From: an uncultured Oscillospiraceae bacterium
Lineage (GTDB): Bacteria; Bacillota; Clostridia; UBA1212; SIG427
NCBI GenBank assembly: GCA_902465325.1
Contig: CABQMV010000026.1
Location: 1-17,742, forward strand
DNA: 17,742 nt
Reading direction: 5' to 3'
Shown: piece after piece, positions 8,600 to 14,895 of the stretch
Numbering within the stretch: the stretch's first letter is position 1
Layout: each line of letters starts with the position of its first letter
Translations under genes and position numbers: made by a program
Notes under the pieces: model-generated
What the model saw: only the letters and a program-made list of their open reading frames with translations
What the model was told of the DNA's origin: nothing
Databases searched by the model: none

Positions 8600-8627
8600 A
8601 TTATATATTTTTTGGAAAATTAGTCAA
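8600..8627 (-). promoter_or_regulatory. Promoter of the aspS2 T-box operon
   Basis: Sigma-70/SigA-type promoter: -35 TTGACT (8627-8622), 16-bp spacer, perfect -10 TATAAT (8605-8600), with transcription expected to start near 8593. It overlaps the last codons of the small open frame at 8620-8751. Confidence 0.8.
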
Positions 8628-8751
8628 GAACTTGTCCTCTCACATGTAGAATTACAATCCATTTTTTGCAAAAATACTTTACTGCCGATATAACGCCAAG
8701 AACAAAAACCGTTATTTCACTCTCGATTAAAATATTTATAAGTTCATTCAT
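8620..8751 (-). CDS. Possible 43-aa small membrane protein or truncated gene
   Basis: An open frame from ATG 8751-8749 to TAA 8622-8620. The product starts MNELINILIESEITVFVLGV and has one hydrophobic stretch at about residues 13-24 (TVFVLGVISAVK), then a basic, aromatic segment (KYFCKKW). It begins 14 bp after the permease stop, in the same direction, so it could be the last gene of the ABC operon. The ribosome site is weak (AAAGGG about 7 nt upstream). The end of the frame runs into the -35 element of the aspS2 promoter, so its C-terminus may be a junction artefact of an inserted segment. I do not recognise the family and it may not be translated. Confidence 0.35.
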   Translation of the reverse strand: MNELINILIESEITVFVLGVISAVKYFCKKWIVILHVRGQVLD

Positions 8752-8765
8752 TGTCTGCCCTTTCT

Positions 8766-11040
8766 TTACTCCGCACTCTTGAGTGCCTCGACCATATCAA
8801 TCTTTCTATTTTTTCTTGCCATCACAAAACTGACAAATAGCGATACGCAAAAAGTTAAAAGAATACTTACGGTATAAGTCATTACTCCGAGCGTAATGCT
8901 GAGTTCGTATTCACTTGCAAGCGTTTTAACTAAAATATACAGTATTCCCGCACCGCTGGGCAGACCTATCAGTATGCCAATTACAGTCAGCCATATATTT
9001 TGGCTTATAAGCAGCTTGCCGATTGCCTTATCGCGGAAGCCTAGAACCTTTAGGGTTGCCAGCTCTCTGCGGCGTTCCACATAACTCATAACACCGAGAT
9101 TGTAAAGCACCACAGTACCAAGAATAATTGCGGCAAAGATTAGTATGACAATCATTAGATTCATAAGTTCCATAAAGGTATTGTAGCTCGTCATAATCGT
9201 GTCTTTATCCTGCTTACCGGAAATTATGGACGAGCTTTCAATATCGCCCGAATGGACATCCGTATAAACCGAGCCAATATGATAATCCAACCCGATATTA
9301 TCTGCACAGGTATCGGTCATAACAATGCTTTCACTAACAAGCGAACGGAAATATCCCGCCACCTTGACCTTATAGGTTTTCTCACTGCCGTAAGGGGAAA
9401 ATTCAACTGTATCTCCGATTTTTGCTGTATCCTTCAGTCTGAGGCATAGATAAACGCCGTCGTCACTCAGCTTCAGCAGCTTGTTATCTTGACTTAAAAA
9501 GCGGATTTTATTGTAATCGGCGTTATATATATCTCTCAAGCGTAACCGTATCGCCGTTATAACTGATACCCGAAATTGCCTGCCAGTCACCGTTCAACTT
9601 ATCAGCAAGTGCTGCTGTATCCTCATTCGCCGCCGTTTCAGAGATATTGACTTTGGTCGCATAATTGCTGACACCATTGCCTAGCATATCAAGAAAGCGC
9701 TGCATTGTATCCTTCATTCCAAGTCCGCCGACAATGAGCAGCATACAGCCGAAGATTCCTATAAGCGTCATTGCCGAACGTGCCTTGTGCCGCAGAATGT
9801 CACGGACATTCCATTTCACGGAGAATGGCAGCTTATTCCAGAATTTCAGTTTTTCTACTGCACTTTTTTTCATCGCTCTTGGAGTATAGGGACGGAGTGC
9901 CTCTGCCGCCGTTCCTTTCAGCATTTCCTTAACCGAAAAGCAACTGATGAGCGTTAAAAACACGACCGTCAGAATGATAATGGGGATACAAAACAATGGC
10001 ATTGTCAGCTTCCATTCGGGCAGGTCAAAATAGGTTGACATCATACCGTTGGGACTTATAATAAAGGCGGCGATACCATAGCCGAGCGCAATACCAACCG
10101 CTGTTCCCACAAGCCCTATAAAAAGACCGTAGGCAGTATAGTGGCGAAGTATCTTTCCGTCACGAAAGCCAAGTGCTTTAAGCGTGCCTATCTGCACCTT
10201 TTCATTTGCGGCAATACGGTGCATTGTTGTTACCATTGTTAAAATTGCAATGGCAAGGAACAGCACAGGCAGAACAGAGCCCATCGTCTTACCTTCCTCC
10301 GCCTCGCTCTTTGCACCTGCATAAGCAGTATGCAAATCCTTGTCGGTAATCAGAATGGTTTTTCCGACAGCCGTTTTTACAGCATTTTTAAGGTCTGCTT
10401 TTTCCATATCGGAAATCACATTTATCTGAGGATAGAAATCAACACCAAGACTGTTTTTCAGCTTTTTTGGCGTTATGTATACAAAGCCGTGAGAGGTAAA
10501 GTCGGGCATTAACTGATTTGAGTCGGCAACGCAGATCATATTTTCGCCGTTTTTAGCAAGACCTGCGACCTTGCCGCTGATTTCGATTCCCTGATATACA
10601 AGAGTCAGCGTATCTCCAATAGCAATATTGTTTGTTTCGGCAAATCTGTCCGACATCCAGATTCCGTCTGAATTTTCGTCATACTCTGCGCCGTCAGTGA
10701 TATACATTGTGGAAACGGTATAGTTTTCCGATACATTCAGCGTAACTGTTTTTTTAGTATCTTTAAGCCCTACGTTGACCGATAGATAGCGTGTTGCTTT
10801 GTCTACACCATCAATACTCTGTATCTTTTCAATGTCATTCTCCAAAAATCCGCTGTCCGAATACAGACGAAAATCCGCATAATCTGTTTTGTCAAAAAAC
10901 GATGAAGTGTTTGTTTCAATGCTCTGCCATTCGATATTAAAACCGAGAAAGATGCTGATACCGATAGCAACCATAATAATCATTGATATGAACTGCGATT
11001 TATAACTCCAAGCAGTCCAAAAGAGTTTTCGTATCAGCAT
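8766..11040 (-). pseudogene. FtsX-domain ABC transporter permease, frameshifted at a dinucleotide tract
   Basis: A large MacB/FtsX-type permease gene in two frames. The first part (ATG 11040 to TAA 9523) gives 505 aa, with a transmembrane segment at about 17-34, a large extracytoplasmic domain to about 250, an FtsX domain with segments at about 255-276, 303-329 and 347-368, and another segment at about 422-441. The second part continues the same protein in another frame from about 9537 to the TAA at 8766: a second extracytoplasmic domain and an FtsX domain with four hydrophobic stretches. Both FtsX domains carry the motif LGFRD. Adding two bases in the GA/TA tract at 9523-9537 restores one 758-codon frame (2,275+2 nt), so a lost repeat unit is the simplest explanation. 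The two parts together should form the whole permease with the ATPase at 11044. A sequencing error cannot be excluded. Confidence 0.85.
9523..9537 (-). repeat. GA/TA dinucleotide tract at the permease frameshift
   Basis: On the minus strand the tract reads GAGAGATATATATAA (9537-9523), three GA and four TA units, and contains the TAA that ends the first permease frame. One extra GA or TA unit would read LERDIYNADYN or LERYIYNADYN and join both frames. Confidence 0.8.
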
Positions 11041-11043
11041 ATC

Positions 11044-11751
11044 TTACCACTCCACTTCGTCTGCGCTCATTGGTTCCGCCTGTTCGGTGAGCGATTTTAT
11101 TTTACCGTTTTTCACACAGATCACGACATCTGCCATTTTTGCTATGTTCTGATTATGGGTTACAATCACGATTGTTTTGCCGTAATTTTTTGCCATTGAA
11201 AGCAGTAGTTTTAAGACCAATACTCCCGTTTCGGAATCAAGAGCGCCTGTCGGTTCATCGCAAAGAAGAATTTTCGGATTTTTGGCAAGTGCACGGGCAA
11301 TAGACACTCTCTGCTGTTCGCCGCCGGAAAGTTCGGAGGGGAAATTGTGTAGATGATCGGCAACTCCTACTTCCGATAGCATTTTTTTCGGATTAATAGC
11401 TTTCTTTGAAATATCCTTCACAAGCGCAACATTTTCATAAACCGTAAGTGTTGGCACAAGGTTGTAAAACTGAAAAACAAAACCGACGGTAGAGGCACGG
11501 TAATCCGCAAGCGCATTGTTTGTAAGAGTGGAAATATCTTTGCCATTTACTTTAATTGTTCCGCTTGTAGGGCTGTCAAGACCGCCGAGCATATTGAGAA
11601 GTGTGCTTTTTCCTGCACCAGAAGGGCCGAGAATCACTACAAATTTTCCCTCATCCAAAGTAAAAGTCACTCCGTCTAACGCTTTTAGCTCATGATCTCC
11701 CGCCTTGTATATGCGTGTTACATTTTCAAATTCTACCATTGCTATATCCAT
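11044..11751 (-). CDS. ABC transporter ATPase, LolD/MacB type
   Basis: The nucleotide-binding subunit that powers the neighbouring FtsX-type permease. It is 235 aa, with Walker A GPSGAGKST (42-50), Q-loop Gln94 in FVFQFYNLVP, signature LSGGEQQR (141-148), Walker B ILLCDEPTGALD (161-172) and an H-loop histidine in VTHNQN near residue 199. The FYNLxPxLTVxENV and EPTGALD wording is typical of the LolD/MacB/FtsE group, which works with FtsX permeases rather than importers. The ATG at 11751 has AGAGG very close upstream; an internal ATG at 11739 (MVEFEN) could be the real start. It lies 10 bp after the HMA gene and 3 bp before the permease. Substrate unknown. ATPase intact, partner permease frameshifted. 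Confidence 0.93.
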   Translation of the reverse strand: MDIAMVEFENVTRIYKAGDHELKALDGVTFTLDEGKFVVILGPSGAGKSTLLNMLGGLDSPTSGTIKVNGKDISTLTNNALADYRASTVGFVFQFYNLVPTLTVYENVALVKDISKKAINPKKMLSEVGVADHLHNFPSELSGGEQQRVSIARALAKNPKILLCDEPTGALDSETGVLVLKLLLSMAKNYGKTIVIVTHNQNIAKMADVVICVKNGKIKSLTEQAEPMSADEVEW

Positions 11752-11761
11752 TTACCTCTGT

Positions 11762-12016
11762 TTACTTTCTGAAAAGCAAAAAACCTTTCTGTTCATAGGG
11801 TTCGGTATGAATTCCAAGCACCTTATATCCCGTCTGTTCAATAACCGTTTTTAATTTTTGGTCATCAATAGGGTTTTCTGTAATAATCTGAGTTCTGTTC
11901 TTGCCGTGCGATGACTCTATTTTCTTAACCTTAAAAGCCGTTCGTATGGCATTGTTAATATGAGCCTCACACATTCCGCAATCCATACCTTCAATATCCA
12001 GTGTTATTTTCAACAT
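11762..12016 (-). CDS. HMA-domain (heavy-metal-associated) small protein
   Basis: An 84-aa cytoplasmic protein with a ferredoxin-like HMA fold: beta strand LKITLDIEG (residues 2-10), metal-binding loop GMDCGMCEAHINNAIR (10-25) with Cys13 and Cys16, and later strands ending with TGYKVLGI. The tail after residue 70 is basic and aromatic. CxxC HMA domains bind soft or transition metals such as Cu(I) in chaperones and P-type ATPases. Here the domain leads an ABC transporter operon, so a metal sensor, chaperone or redox accessory is possible; this is inference. GGAGGG lies 8 nt before the ATG. A consensus promoter and two palindromes lie directly upstream. The first strand and CxxC loop fit well; the middle is divergent from classical chaperones. 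Confidence 0.85.
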   Translation of the reverse strand: MLKITLDIEGMDCGMCEAHINNAIRTAFKVKKIESSHGKNRTQIITENPIDDQKLKTVIEQTGYKVLGIHTEPYEQKGFLLFRK

Positions 12017-12040
12017 GATTCATTCCCTCCAAGCACACTA

Positions 12041-12056
12041 GTTAGCGTCAGATAAC
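12041..12056 (-). promoter_or_regulatory. Operator-like palindrome, copy 1 (HMA leader)
   Basis: Minus strand GTTATCTGACGCTAAC, with TA following. It matches the copies at 12088-12103 and 13049-13064 in the pattern GTTAkCTnnnsCTAAC; one arm base differs from perfect symmetry. It lies about 25 bp upstream of the HMA start codon. Confidence 0.6.
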
Positions 12057-12070
12057 CAGTCGTTGTTATT

Positions 12071-12102
12071 TTAGCTGTGCCTCTTTAGTTAGGCACAGCT
12101 AA
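12071..12102. repeat. 12-bp perfect inverted repeat in the HMA leader
   Basis: TTAGCTGTGCCT (12071-12082) and its exact complement AGGCACAGCTAA (12091-12102) enclose 8 nt. In RNA this gives a strong hairpin near the 5' end of the HMA transcript. There is no T-run after it, so it is not a typical terminator. Half of it overlaps operator copy 2, which makes either DNA- or RNA-level function possible. Confidence 0.75.
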
Positions 12103-12103
12103 C
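12088..12103 (-). promoter_or_regulatory. Operator-like palindrome, copy 2 (just after the HMA promoter)
   Basis: Minus strand GTTAGCTGTGCCTAAC, beginning about 9 bp after the -10 box, over the expected start of transcription. A protein bound here should block initiation. It shares GTTAGCT...CTAACTA with copies 1 and 3. Confidence 0.65.
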
Positions 12104-12112
12104 CGCTGAATT

Positions 12113-12141
12113 ATTATACTGTGTACCTGCTATTCTGTCAA
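12113..12141 (-). promoter_or_regulatory. Promoter of the HMA-ABC operon
   Basis: Perfect -35 TTGACA (12141-12136), 17-bp spacer, perfect -10 TATAAT (12118-12113). A T/A-rich stretch with TTTTTTCAAAA lies upstream. The context (CTTGACAGA ... CAGTATAAT) is shared with the tetR promoter at 13733-13761. Such a strong promoter normally needs repression, consistent with the palindromes just downstream. Confidence 0.88.
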
Positions 12142-12209
12142 GGAGCACCGTATAAATTTTGAAAAAATCGCATATAAAACAGCGACAGGAAGAAATCCCC
12201 GCCATCAGT

Positions 12210-12975
12210 TTATCCGTTCAGCACCCAGTTTTGACTCCTTGTTTGCAAATCTGCCATGTGCGTATAGATCCCATTTTCCTTATACAGTTCATCGGGTGTA
12301 CCTTGTTCCGCAACTACACCGTTAGACAGTACAACAATTTTATCCGCACCTGCAATGGTACGCATACAGTGTGCGATTACAAGCACGGTTTTGTCCTTAA
12401 TAAGTCTTGAAAGTGCCGCTTGAATCAGGGTTTCGTTTTCTACATCGAGGCTTGCGGTAGCTTCATCCAGCAAAATAATTAGAGCGTCTTTCAAGAACGC
12501 ACGGGCAATGGAAATACGCTGCCGTTCACCGCCGGACAATTCACAGCCATTCTCTCCGATATTAGTATTCCATTTATCAGGGAGTTTTTCCGCAAACTCG
12601 TCACAGTTTGCAAGTCTTGCTGCCGCAAGGACTTCTTCATCGGTGGCCTCCTTTCTGCCCAATCGAATATTCTCCATGATAGTATTATCAAACAGAATAA
12701 CATCTTGGAATATGCGAACACATTAAACCACTTATGTAAACCAATAGTGACAAAATTGCAAACAGCACCGCCATCCAGCCATATTGGGCAAGATTTTCGG
12801 CATTTTCAAAATTTGGTGCGATATCTAACACCTCTTTAATGATTTTCCAAATATACCAAAATGGTACAAGTGCAATAAATGCACTTACGGCTGAAAGCAC
12901 CCATGAGGTATAAGTAAAATACTTATGCCCTCCGGCATAACTCATCAGCCTTGATAAATCAGATTGCTTTTTCAA
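12210..12975 (-). pseudogene. ABC exporter (fused permease-ATPase) with a large internal deletion
   Basis: The remnant of a type IV ABC exporter, normally about 580 aa. The N-terminal part starts at TTG 12975 with AAGGAGG 7 nt upstream and keeps about 89 residues, including two hydrophobic segments (about 22-42 and 68-83), ending at GLMCSHI. It then jumps, near 12715-12720, into the ATPase domain in another frame: IFQDVILFDNTIMENIRLG, signature LSGGERQR, Walker B IILLDEATASLD, and the H-loop region LVIAHCMRTI. About 320 codons are missing, with Walker A and most membrane segments, so no working exporter can be made. The first frame stops soon after the junction. Such exporters often occur as pairs behind a TetR gene; here only this remnant remains. 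The gene follows tetR and carries operator copy 3 upstream. Confidence 0.88.
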
Positions 12976-13048
12976 GGCAAAATCCTCCTTATAAGTTTTA
13001 TTTATGATACAGGGAACGCTGCAGCCGATCCCGAATATCCAAGCGATA

Positions 13049-13064
13049 GTTAGCGGAAGCTAAC
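13049..13064 (-). promoter_or_regulatory. Operator-like palindrome, copy 3 (upstream of the deleted exporter)
   Basis: Minus strand GTTAGCTTCCGCTAAC. With flanking bases the arms are AGTTAGC and GCTAACT, seven perfect pairs around four bases (13048-13065). It lies between the tetR stop and the exporter start, where a promoter could be; I saw no convincing -35/-10 pair. Confidence 0.65.
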
Positions 13065-13072
13065 TCCAAATC

Positions 13073-13094
13073 AAAAATTAAAGGGCTACAGCCC
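13073..13094 (-). terminator. Possible weak intrinsic terminator at the end of tetR
   Basis: On the minus strand GGGC-TGTA-GCCC (13094-13083) overlaps the tetR stop codon and is followed by TTTAATTTTT. The stem is only four or five pairs, so termination may be partial. Confidence 0.4.
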
Positions 13095-13703
13095 CATAAT
13101 TTTTTGCCATCCGGCAAGATGAAACTCTTTCAGTTCATTGACATACTCTTTTGTTTTTTCATAAGGCACATCGTGGATAATCATTTCAAAATATGCAGAA
13201 AACATACCGCTGACAATCATATGCTCCAAATACGGATCAACACGGTATTCCGGTGCGCCAATACTCTCCATTACCTTTGCAAATTTGTGAGTGGCATCGA
13301 CCTCAATTTCCACCATCTCGTGTACCATATTTTCATATTTCGTTCCTTCGGAACAGCAGAGAAGAAGTTTGAATGCCTCAAAATTTTCATAGGCATATTT
13401 CGCCATCTCCTGTAAACTTTCACCGGACTGCACACCCATATTAGCACGCTGTTCTTCGGGAGAAAAATGAGTGAATTTCTCCTGAGTTTCCTTAAACACT
13501 CCCATAAAGGTATCGTATTGCTTACCAACTAGTGCATCGAACAGGTCTTCCTTGCTTTTGTAATATCCGTAAAATGCACCTGTCGTTACACCGGCTGTTT
13601 TTACGATATTACGCAGGGAGGCAGACTTAAAACCCTTTTCAAGAAATTCTTTTTGAGCTGCCAAATGAATCATATTAAGTGTATTCTTTTCCTTTTCGCT
13701 CAT
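13086..13703 (-). CDS. TetR/AcrR-family transcriptional regulator
   Basis: A 205-aa one-component repressor. The N-terminal TetR DNA-binding domain spans about residues 8-55: helix ..MIHLAAQKEFLEKGF, helix SLRNIVKTAGV, turn, then TTGAFYGYYKSKEDLFDALV, the typical end of the TetR HTH. The C-terminal ligand/dimer domain (about 60-205) is all-helical and divergent, so the ligand is unknown. The ATG at 13703 has GGGAGGCAGGAA just upstream. It is preceded by a consensus promoter whose start region carries a perfect palindrome, which points to autorepression. It directly precedes the exporter remnant, its likely original target. The GTTAGC palindromes nearby do not resemble the palindrome at its own promoter. 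Confidence 0.93.
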   Translation of the reverse strand: MSEKEKNTLNMIHLAAQKEFLEKGFKSASLRNIVKTAGVTTGAFYGYYKSKEDLFDALVGKQYDTFMGVFKETQEKFTHFSPEEQRANMGVQSGESLQEMAKYAYENFEAFKLLLCCSEGTKYENMVHEMVEIEVDATHKFAKVMESIGAPEYRVDPYLEHMIVSGMFSAYFEMIIHDVPYEKTKEYVNELKEFHLAGWQKIMGL

Positions 13704-13717
13704 TTCCTGCCTCCCGC

Positions 13718-13734
13718 ATGTAACACTGTTACAT
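13718..13734. promoter_or_regulatory. TetR-type operator at the tetR promoter
   Basis: Perfect palindrome ATGTAAC-ACT-GTTACAT: arms of 7 bp and a centre of 3 bp. It starts within the last bases of the -10 box and covers the expected transcription start. Its size and place are typical for TetR-family autorepression; binding is inferred. Confidence 0.8.
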
Positions 13735-13761
13735 TATACTGAGCACATTCCGCTCTGTCAA
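13733..13761 (-). promoter_or_regulatory. Promoter of tetR
   Basis: Perfect -35 TTGACA (13761-13756), 17-bp spacer, perfect -10 TATAAT (13738-13733). Upstream sequence TTTTTTCAAAAGTATC resembles that before the HMA promoter. Confidence 0.9.
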
Positions 13762-13785
13762 GATACTTTTGAAAAAACAAAAGAG

Positions 13786-14003
13786 TATGTCAATTTCCCT
13801 GTCAGAGAGATTCACCAGCTCAATATACTCATAGACATCAGAACTGGAGGAAAGGCCTTCTGTCTCCGTTGCCTTGTACTTAGGGTTAAAGCAAACCTCG
13901 GAGATAAAAAATCAGGCTGTGCGGAAGCGGCAATTGGCAGACAGCCTGAAAAAAGCATCAGACAAACAAGACAAAAAGCAATTCCTCTAAAACAATACTT
14001 CAT
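13786..14003 (-). pseudogene. Secreted lamin-tail-domain (LTD) protein, frameshifted and 3'-truncated
   Basis: The start ATG at 14003 (MKYCFRGIAF...) has GAGGTG about 8 nt upstream. It opens with a hydrophobic signal containing a lipobox-like LFSGC and then ASAQPDF. The frame then goes wrong in a T6 run (13911-13906 on the minus strand). Adding one T gives FFISEVCFNPKYKATETEG, and further on DVYEYIELVNLSDREIDI, the conserved start of an LTD. Homology ends near 13786, exactly where the tetR upstream region begins, so the rest of the domain and protein is missing. LTD proteins in Clostridia are usually secreted, often with nuclease or adhesion domains. The lost 3' part could mark the edge of an inserted tetR-ABC segment, or a deletion. 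Confidence 0.75.
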
Positions 14004-14037
14004 TATGGGCACCTCTTTCCAGGTTGTACTGAGTATT

Positions 14038-14066
14038 ATTATATTGGAATCCCCATTTTGTGTCAT
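14038..14066 (-). promoter_or_regulatory. Promoter of the lamin-tail gene remnant
   Basis: -35 ATGACA (14066-14061), 17-bp spacer, perfect -10 TATAAT (14043-14038), about 35 bp before the start codon. The promoter looks intact although the gene is broken. Confidence 0.65.
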
Positions 14067-14101
14067 TAATTTTCTAAAAAGCTCCTAATAATGGGGTAAG
14101 G

Positions 14102-14726
14102 TTAATCCTCATTCTGATAATAGGCAATACTCTGTAAATCCCTCTCTGTTAAGAAAGACTGATCATAGGCCTCCTGCAGCCGATAAAAGCTTCCGTCCTT
14201 CCAAAACTGAATGTACCGTCCAAGGGAACTGTAAACAAACTCAACGCCGGCCACGGTTTCTGATGTCATCACGGCGGGATACGAAACAAGTCTATTGCCC
14301 ATCATTACCACAATACCGCCGTTATACATGCCATAATACTTGCTGATAAAAACATCCTCTGCCCGCGTCTCCGCAGTTTCATCTAATAGCTTCGCATACT
14401 CTGTTTCAGTTTCTCCTGCTGATCCTTACTCAGTTCTGCAGGAACTTTCGGCTCCAGAGAAAAAGGAGCAGAAGTTTTTTCAGCGCAGAAGGCAGCTTGT
14501 CATGCTCCGCTTCAGCAACAGGTATTTTTGCCCCTGTCGGTTCAGGACTGCGCGTTTGCTCTGAGTACAAAAGCTCTTCCTGTAAAGGAGAATTTTTTAC
14601 AGGAGATTCTGTAGGAATCACAGATCCTCCCGGCTGCGGTGTCTCAGGAATTTTTTCACACCCTATCACCAAAAAAGAAAAAAGCAGACAAATTAACAAT
14701 ACAAATTTCTGACGCATACTTTTCAC
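14102..14726 (-). pseudogene. Lipoprotein gene of unknown function with two apparent frameshifts
   Basis: Best start is GTG 14726, with AAAAGGGG about 6 nt upstream; the signal MRQKFVLLICLLFSFLVIGC has a lipobox ending in VIGC. A proline/serine/threonine-rich linker follows (PQPGGSVIPTESP). The frame breaks near 14474-14482: a missing base would continue into EKTSAPFSLEPKVPAELSKD. It breaks again near 14415, where one more missing base would join LKQ to EYAKLLDETAETRAEDVF. The last frame encodes KYYGMYNGGIVVMMGNRLV...TVAGVEFVYSS...FWKDGSFYRLQEAYD, ending at TAA 14102. This C-terminal pattern is common in clostridial lipoproteins of unknown role. Both lesions look like single-base losses. Function is not known to me. 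Confidence 0.78.
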
Positions 14727-14757
14727 AAAAATTCCCCTTTTTAGCTTTATATTATAC

Positions 14758-14787
14758 ATCATATACATATTTTACATTTTTTGTCAA
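14758..14787 (-). promoter_or_regulatory. Probable promoter of the lipoprotein gene
   Basis: -35 TTGACA (14787-14782), 18-bp spacer, -10 TATGAT (14763-14758), in a very AT-rich stretch. A TATAAT also occurs a few bases downstream but at too great a distance from the -35. Confidence 0.55.
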
Positions 14788-14844
14788 TACTTGCGAGCTT
14801 CTATTATTACCCGTACGGATTCCACAGCATATATCCCCATCATA

Positions 14845-14880
14845 TAAAAAGGCGGAGCCAAAATTTTCAGCTCCGCTCTT
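14845..14880 (-). terminator. Intrinsic terminator of the rhaB-ruvX-DUF1292-deaminase operon
   Basis: On the minus strand GCGGAGC (14877-14871) pairs with GCTCCGC (14859-14853) around an 11-nt loop, and is followed by CTTTTTAT. It lies 16 bp after the deaminase stop. Confidence 0.88.
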
Positions 14881-14895
14881 TCCCAATACTTCCTG

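Noticed and set aside
9523..9540. Programmed ribosomal frameshift in the permease
   Set aside because: The site has no slippery heptamer or pseudoknot that I can see, and the lesion equals one dinucleotide unit; repeat slippage explains it better.
12491..12721. Alternative 76-codon frame inside the exporter remnant
   Set aside because: Only the overlapping frame encodes ABC signature and Walker B motifs; this one is a shadow.
13086..13703. TetR as the proven regulator of the GTTAGC palindromes
   Set aside because: The palindrome at its own promoter (ATGTAAC-ACT-GTTACAT) is different, so the assignment is left open.
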